From assembly GCA_031271465.1 (NCBI GenBank), contig JAISVR010000007.1, positions 1 to 61,713 of the forward strand: a stretch of DNA of 61,713 nucleotides, written 5' to 3'. Below the pieces are notes generated by a model, which searched no databases, was not told the DNA's origin, and saw nothing but the letters and a program-made list of their open reading frames with translations. This document shows, one piece after another, positions 58,883-61,713 of this stretch (its first letter is position 1; every line of letters begins with the position of its first letter). A program made the position numbers and the translations under genes. This stretch comes from Prevotellaceae bacterium. GTDB lineage: Bacteria > Bacteroidota > Bacteroidia > Bacteroidales > Paludibacteraceae.

Positions 58883-61713
58883 ATGAACACATTATATAAT
58901 AAATCAAATAACAAAAAGCATAAAATCCTGTTTATGCTTTTGATGCTGGCAATGTCACCGGCATTGCTTTTGGCGCAAACAATGACAGAAAAGCCGACAA
59001 TGGGTTTTTCCGGTGCCTATGATATTAGAATGATTTCTGCTCCCATAATGCATCCGGTTTGGTTGAAGTCAGGTTCTTCCAACAGTAATATGGATATTCT
59101 TCAAGAAATCACTACCGACGAACAGTTGCAATTCGGAAGGCTTACCACACAAAATAATGATTTGGGTGGTTTCCCAAATGCACCTGCCGGCGCACCTGCC
59201 GGTGCTGCAAAAATGGGAGTAGCATATGCCGATTGCGATGAGGATATGAATACTTTTCAATCATCGGCAGCTTATTTGGATTTTGGCTCAGAAATGGAAT
59301 GTACCACTGTGCAGGCAGCCTATTTGTATTGGGTAGTTTGTACCGGAAATACAACTACCTACAAGCCATATCCGGGTAAACTTACCAGTCGTTCGCATAA
59401 TGGTGGTGCTACCGGGAATTCGTCAACCGCACATACAATTAAATTTAAAACACCATTAGATGTTAACTATCATACCATAACAGCCGATAGGTCGGGTGGC
59501 ACGCTGCCTAACAATGTGTATTTTAAAGATGTAACTTCCTTGGTGCAGAACAAAGGCGGCGGCATGTATTGGGTTGCTGATGTTGGCTCATCTTCAGACC
59601 TTGGAGACGGTGGAGTTGCTGCGTGGAGTTTGGTGGTGATTTTTTCGCCGCCTAACTGTCCCAATCGAGTTATCAAATTTTGGGAAGCAAATTCTGAAAT
59701 GAAAGCAACCGGCGGCTGGGATATGAATTTGGATTTTGCTCCGGGCGAAGTGCCTGCTACCGGTAATAGTGTTTCCTATATGGGTATTTGCGCATTAGAT
59801 GGCGAGGGCTTTGCTTTTGATTTGATGGTAGATAGACAAATGACCTATGCTGATGTGGAGCAAAACAATTACATTGGTTTTAAATCTTCGTTAGGTACAG
59901 GTGGAAGCGGAGGAACAACAGGAACACCGGCTAAAATAAATGTATTTACTGATAATCAACCTTATGATGCCGGACCAACAGTACCTTTCCCAGCCTTGGA
60001 CGGAGTATTCTGTTCGCGTATCAGTTCGTGGGATAAAGATGCTGGTACCAATGGCAATGATTTGAGTCGTCGCCCTGAAAACCGCTATACCGCAGGATAT
60101 GATGCCCACCATATCAAATTGCCGGCTGGAGCAATGGGAGCCAGTGCAAGAAGTGCTACTATGAGTCTTGTTTGTGAAAGGGCAGGGACAAAAAAATCAG
60201 GCGATAACCCTTGCGGCGGTGGATATACTCCCTTTATGGCATATATGGCAATCGAAACCTTACAGCCAAACCTTAAAATGACCAAAAAAGCCGTTAGCCC
60301 AACGGTAGAAACCGGAAAGGATATAACCTATCGCATAACGACAAAGAACATTGGAGGCTTAAAATCGAATGCCGGTGCGCTTATTGTGGATACACTGGAT
60401 TTGCCGGTTGATATGATAGACGAATCGTCCATTAAATTTTTCGATAAAGATATGAACCCTATCACAACGGTTACTTATCAAATTGAAAATAAAGGCGCAG
60501 ACAACAACGAAACTTTGAAATTTACTTTGCCCGAAATTGCAGCAGGAGTAAATGAAGTGGCAACAGATTCTATTACCATCGAATTTTCGGTACGGGTAAA
60601 AGAAAAAGACCGTATGGATATTTGGAGTGTAGGCTGCCGCCGTGAAATTAGAAATAAAGCGACTATTTTTTACAAAACAACCGAAGGTGCTGACCTTATA
60701 GCGGGCAGCAACGCTACTGCCGGTTGCGGCGGTTTTGGAGAACCTGAAATAGTAAGGGTGGATGACCAGGATTTGGAAGACCTTATCGAAGAAACTCACA
60801 ATATGACTATCAACCTTAGCGATGAGGTAAATAGTGCAACACCGCCGCTGATTGTGGCAAGAGTAAGGCAATTGTTGGAAACACAGCTAACCAAGTTGGG
60901 ACGCCCCACTTCCGAGGCTGCACTCTACACCGTATTTACGGATAATATGGTTGCTGTGTTGCCCACAGATGTAATGACTAACGCTGTAGCAATACAAAAC
61001 TACATTGCTTGGCGTAATGTGGGCAGTGACTGTGAGGAAGAATTTTATTTCACTATCGAAGTTGCCAAAGTACCAAAAATTACAGTCGTTAGTACGGCAC
61101 CGACAACTTGCGTTGGCGAAACAAACGGAACAGCCACCATCAGAGCAACCGAAGGTGATCCTGTATATGTGATGAAAGTAGTAGATGCTGTCGATGACAA
61201 CACCGTGTTTTTCCAGTCGAATGCTACCAATGTAAATTCGTATGATTTCTCGGTTGATGGATTAAAGGCAGGCGACTACAAAATAATCTTGACCGATATA
61301 AGTAATACGCCGGTAACGCAGAACTTTAGCATTGCCGATCCGGATCCATTCACTACTACAATTACAAGTGCTTGTGACGGTAGCGGAGGAGTTGAGTTTA
61401 TGGCTAATCCGACAGGTCGTCCTTTGGCGGGCTTGCAATATGCGTGGAAAGAATTTGATGGTACAAATTGGATTCCGGCAGCGGGTACAAACAATGCTCA
61501 AAATTATACTCCTGTAATCGGTTCGGGTAAAAAATATTCGGTTACTGTGTGCGACGGATCTTGTGTGGTAACTGAACTTATCGATCTGCCCCTGCTCAGC
61601 GTCCCCGACGAAGAAGTATCCATCAGTTCAACCCCACCCCATACGACAATCTTTGCCGCCGCGACAACAATTGACGGCATAGCCACAACAGACAGCTATA
61701 GCTACAACTGGGA
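58883..61713 (+). CDS. Large secreted protein with DUF11-like repeat (C-terminus beyond right edge)
   Basis: ATG 58883 opens a frame with no stop through 943 codons to the right edge. Signal peptide (ILFMLLMLAMSPALLLAQ). The N-terminal 450 residues are a module with paired Cys and Gly-rich turns (AAYLYWVVCTGNT, VAAWSLVVIFSPPNCPNRVI). A DUF11-like domain (LKMTKKAVSPTVETGKDITY to VRVKEKD) is at about 470-580. Then a beta-rich region follows, with SprB-like strands (CVGETNGTATIRATEGDPVY and GDYKIILTD), typical of gliding or adhesion proteins exported by the type IX system. A sorting domain would lie outside the window. Confidence 0.75.
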   Translation, partial: MNTLYNKSNNKKHKILFMLLMLAMSPALLLAQTMTEKPTMGFSGAYDIRMISAPIMHPVWLKSGSSNSNMDILQEITTDEQLQFGRLTTQNNDLGGFPNAPAGAPAGAAKMGVAYADCDEDMNTFQSSAAYLDFGSEMECTTVQAAYLYWVVCTGNTTTYKPYPGKLTSRSHNGGATGNSSTAHTIKFKTPLDVNYHTITADRSGGTLPNNVYFKDVTSLVQNKGGGMYWVADVGSSSDLGDGGVAAWSLVVIFSPPNCPNRVIKFWEANSEMKATGGWDMNLDFAPGEVPATGNSVSYMGICALDGEGFAFDLMVDRQMTYADVEQNNYIGFKSSLGTGGSGGTTGTPAKINVFTDNQPYDAGPTVPFPALDGVFCSRISSWDKDAGTNGNDLSRRPENRYTAGYDAHHIKLPAGAMGASARSATMSLVCERAGTKKSGDNPCGGGYTPFMAYMAIETLQPNLKMTKKAVSPTVETGKDITYRITTKNIGGLKSNAGALIVDTLDLPVDMIDESSIKFFDKDMNPITTVTYQIENKGADNNETLKFTLPEIAAGVNEVATDSITIEFSVRVKEKDRMDIWSVGCRREIRNKATIFYKTTEGADLIAGSNATAGCGGFGEPEIVRVDDQDLEDLIEETHNMTINLSDEVNSATPPLIVARVRQLLETQLTKLGRPTSEAALYTVFTDNMVAVLPTDVMTNAVAIQNYIAWRNVGSDCEEEFYFTIEVAKVPKITVVSTAPTTCVGETNGTATIRATEGDPVYVMKVVDAVDDNTVFFQSNATNVNSYDFSVDGLKAGDYKIILTDISNTPVTQNFSIADPDPFTTTITSACDGSGGVEFMANPTGRPLAGLQYAWKEFDGTNWIPAAGTNNAQNYTPVIGSGKKYSVTVCDGSCVVTELIDLPLLSVPDEEVSISSTPPHTTIFAAATTIDGIATTDSYSYNW

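Overview
The window comes from a member of the Bacteroidota, most likely an anaerobic, host- or gut-associated Bacteroidales. The evidence is the recurring TAnnTTTG promoter box, the near absence of Shine-Dalgarno sequences, PorT of the type IX secretion system, a CarboxypepD_reg/TonB-dependent receptor, ATP-dependent PEP carboxykinase, Bacteroidota-type IspG, GuaA and NadE sequences, and several low-O2 Fe-S proteins. The genus cannot be fixed from the sequence alone.

Layout. 1-4.8 kb: two large secreted surface proteins (the first cut by the left edge) and a VapC-type toxin with a 44-residue antitoxin. 5-6.5 kb: hisH and hisF. 6.5-10.3 kb: dispersed and tandem repeats around an OmpA-like protein, a small ferredoxin and porT. 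10.3-20.4 kb: housekeeping genes (pckA, typA, manC, mutL, infC-rpmI-rplT, three tRNAs) separated by repeat-rich gaps. 20.8-26.2 kb: a 21-bp minisatellite, then an operon of TonB-dependent receptor, LytS-type kinase and LytTR regulator. 26.3-33.6 kb: ABC-F ATPase, guaA, ispG, an HD hydrolase, rpsF-rpsR-rplI and rimM. 33.6-37 kb: two Gfo/Idh/MocA oxidoreductases and a nitroreductase. 37-37.8 kb: an inverted pair of about 200-bp repeats around a 22-bp minisatellite. 38-45.2 kb: PepSY-like protein, epimerase, MntA/HepT, nadE, and two outer-membrane proteins, one with helix-hairpin-helix motifs. 45.2-56 kb: Fe-S aldo/keto reductase, YhcG-type nuclease, NapH-like ferredoxin, mutS2, exonuclease, radical SAM protein, coaD and others. 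56-61.7 kb: a second pair of large secreted proteins, cut by the right edge.

The main biological signal is loss of glutamine-hydrolysing function in two ammonia-using enzymes. GuaA (434 aa) lacks about half of its glutamine amidotransferase domain, including the His/Glu pair. NadE keeps its synthetase domain, but its glutaminase domain has lost the catalytic Lys (Thr115) and Cys (Ser161). HisH keeps an intact triad, so the loss is selective. Next to guaA, IspG has lost the A* domain usual in Bacteroidota at a clean junction. Together these suggest domain-level reduction and reliance on free ammonia, an inference that needs the rest of the genome.

The second signal is repeat biology. At least six dispersed repeat families fill the gaps. 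Three unrelated intergenic minisatellites have periods of exactly 20, 21 and 22 bp. Repeat-derived sequence also appears to lie in frame inside two genes (the NapH-like ferredoxin and mutS2). infC appears to start at AUA behind a strong Shine-Dalgarno sequence, which is rare in this phylum.
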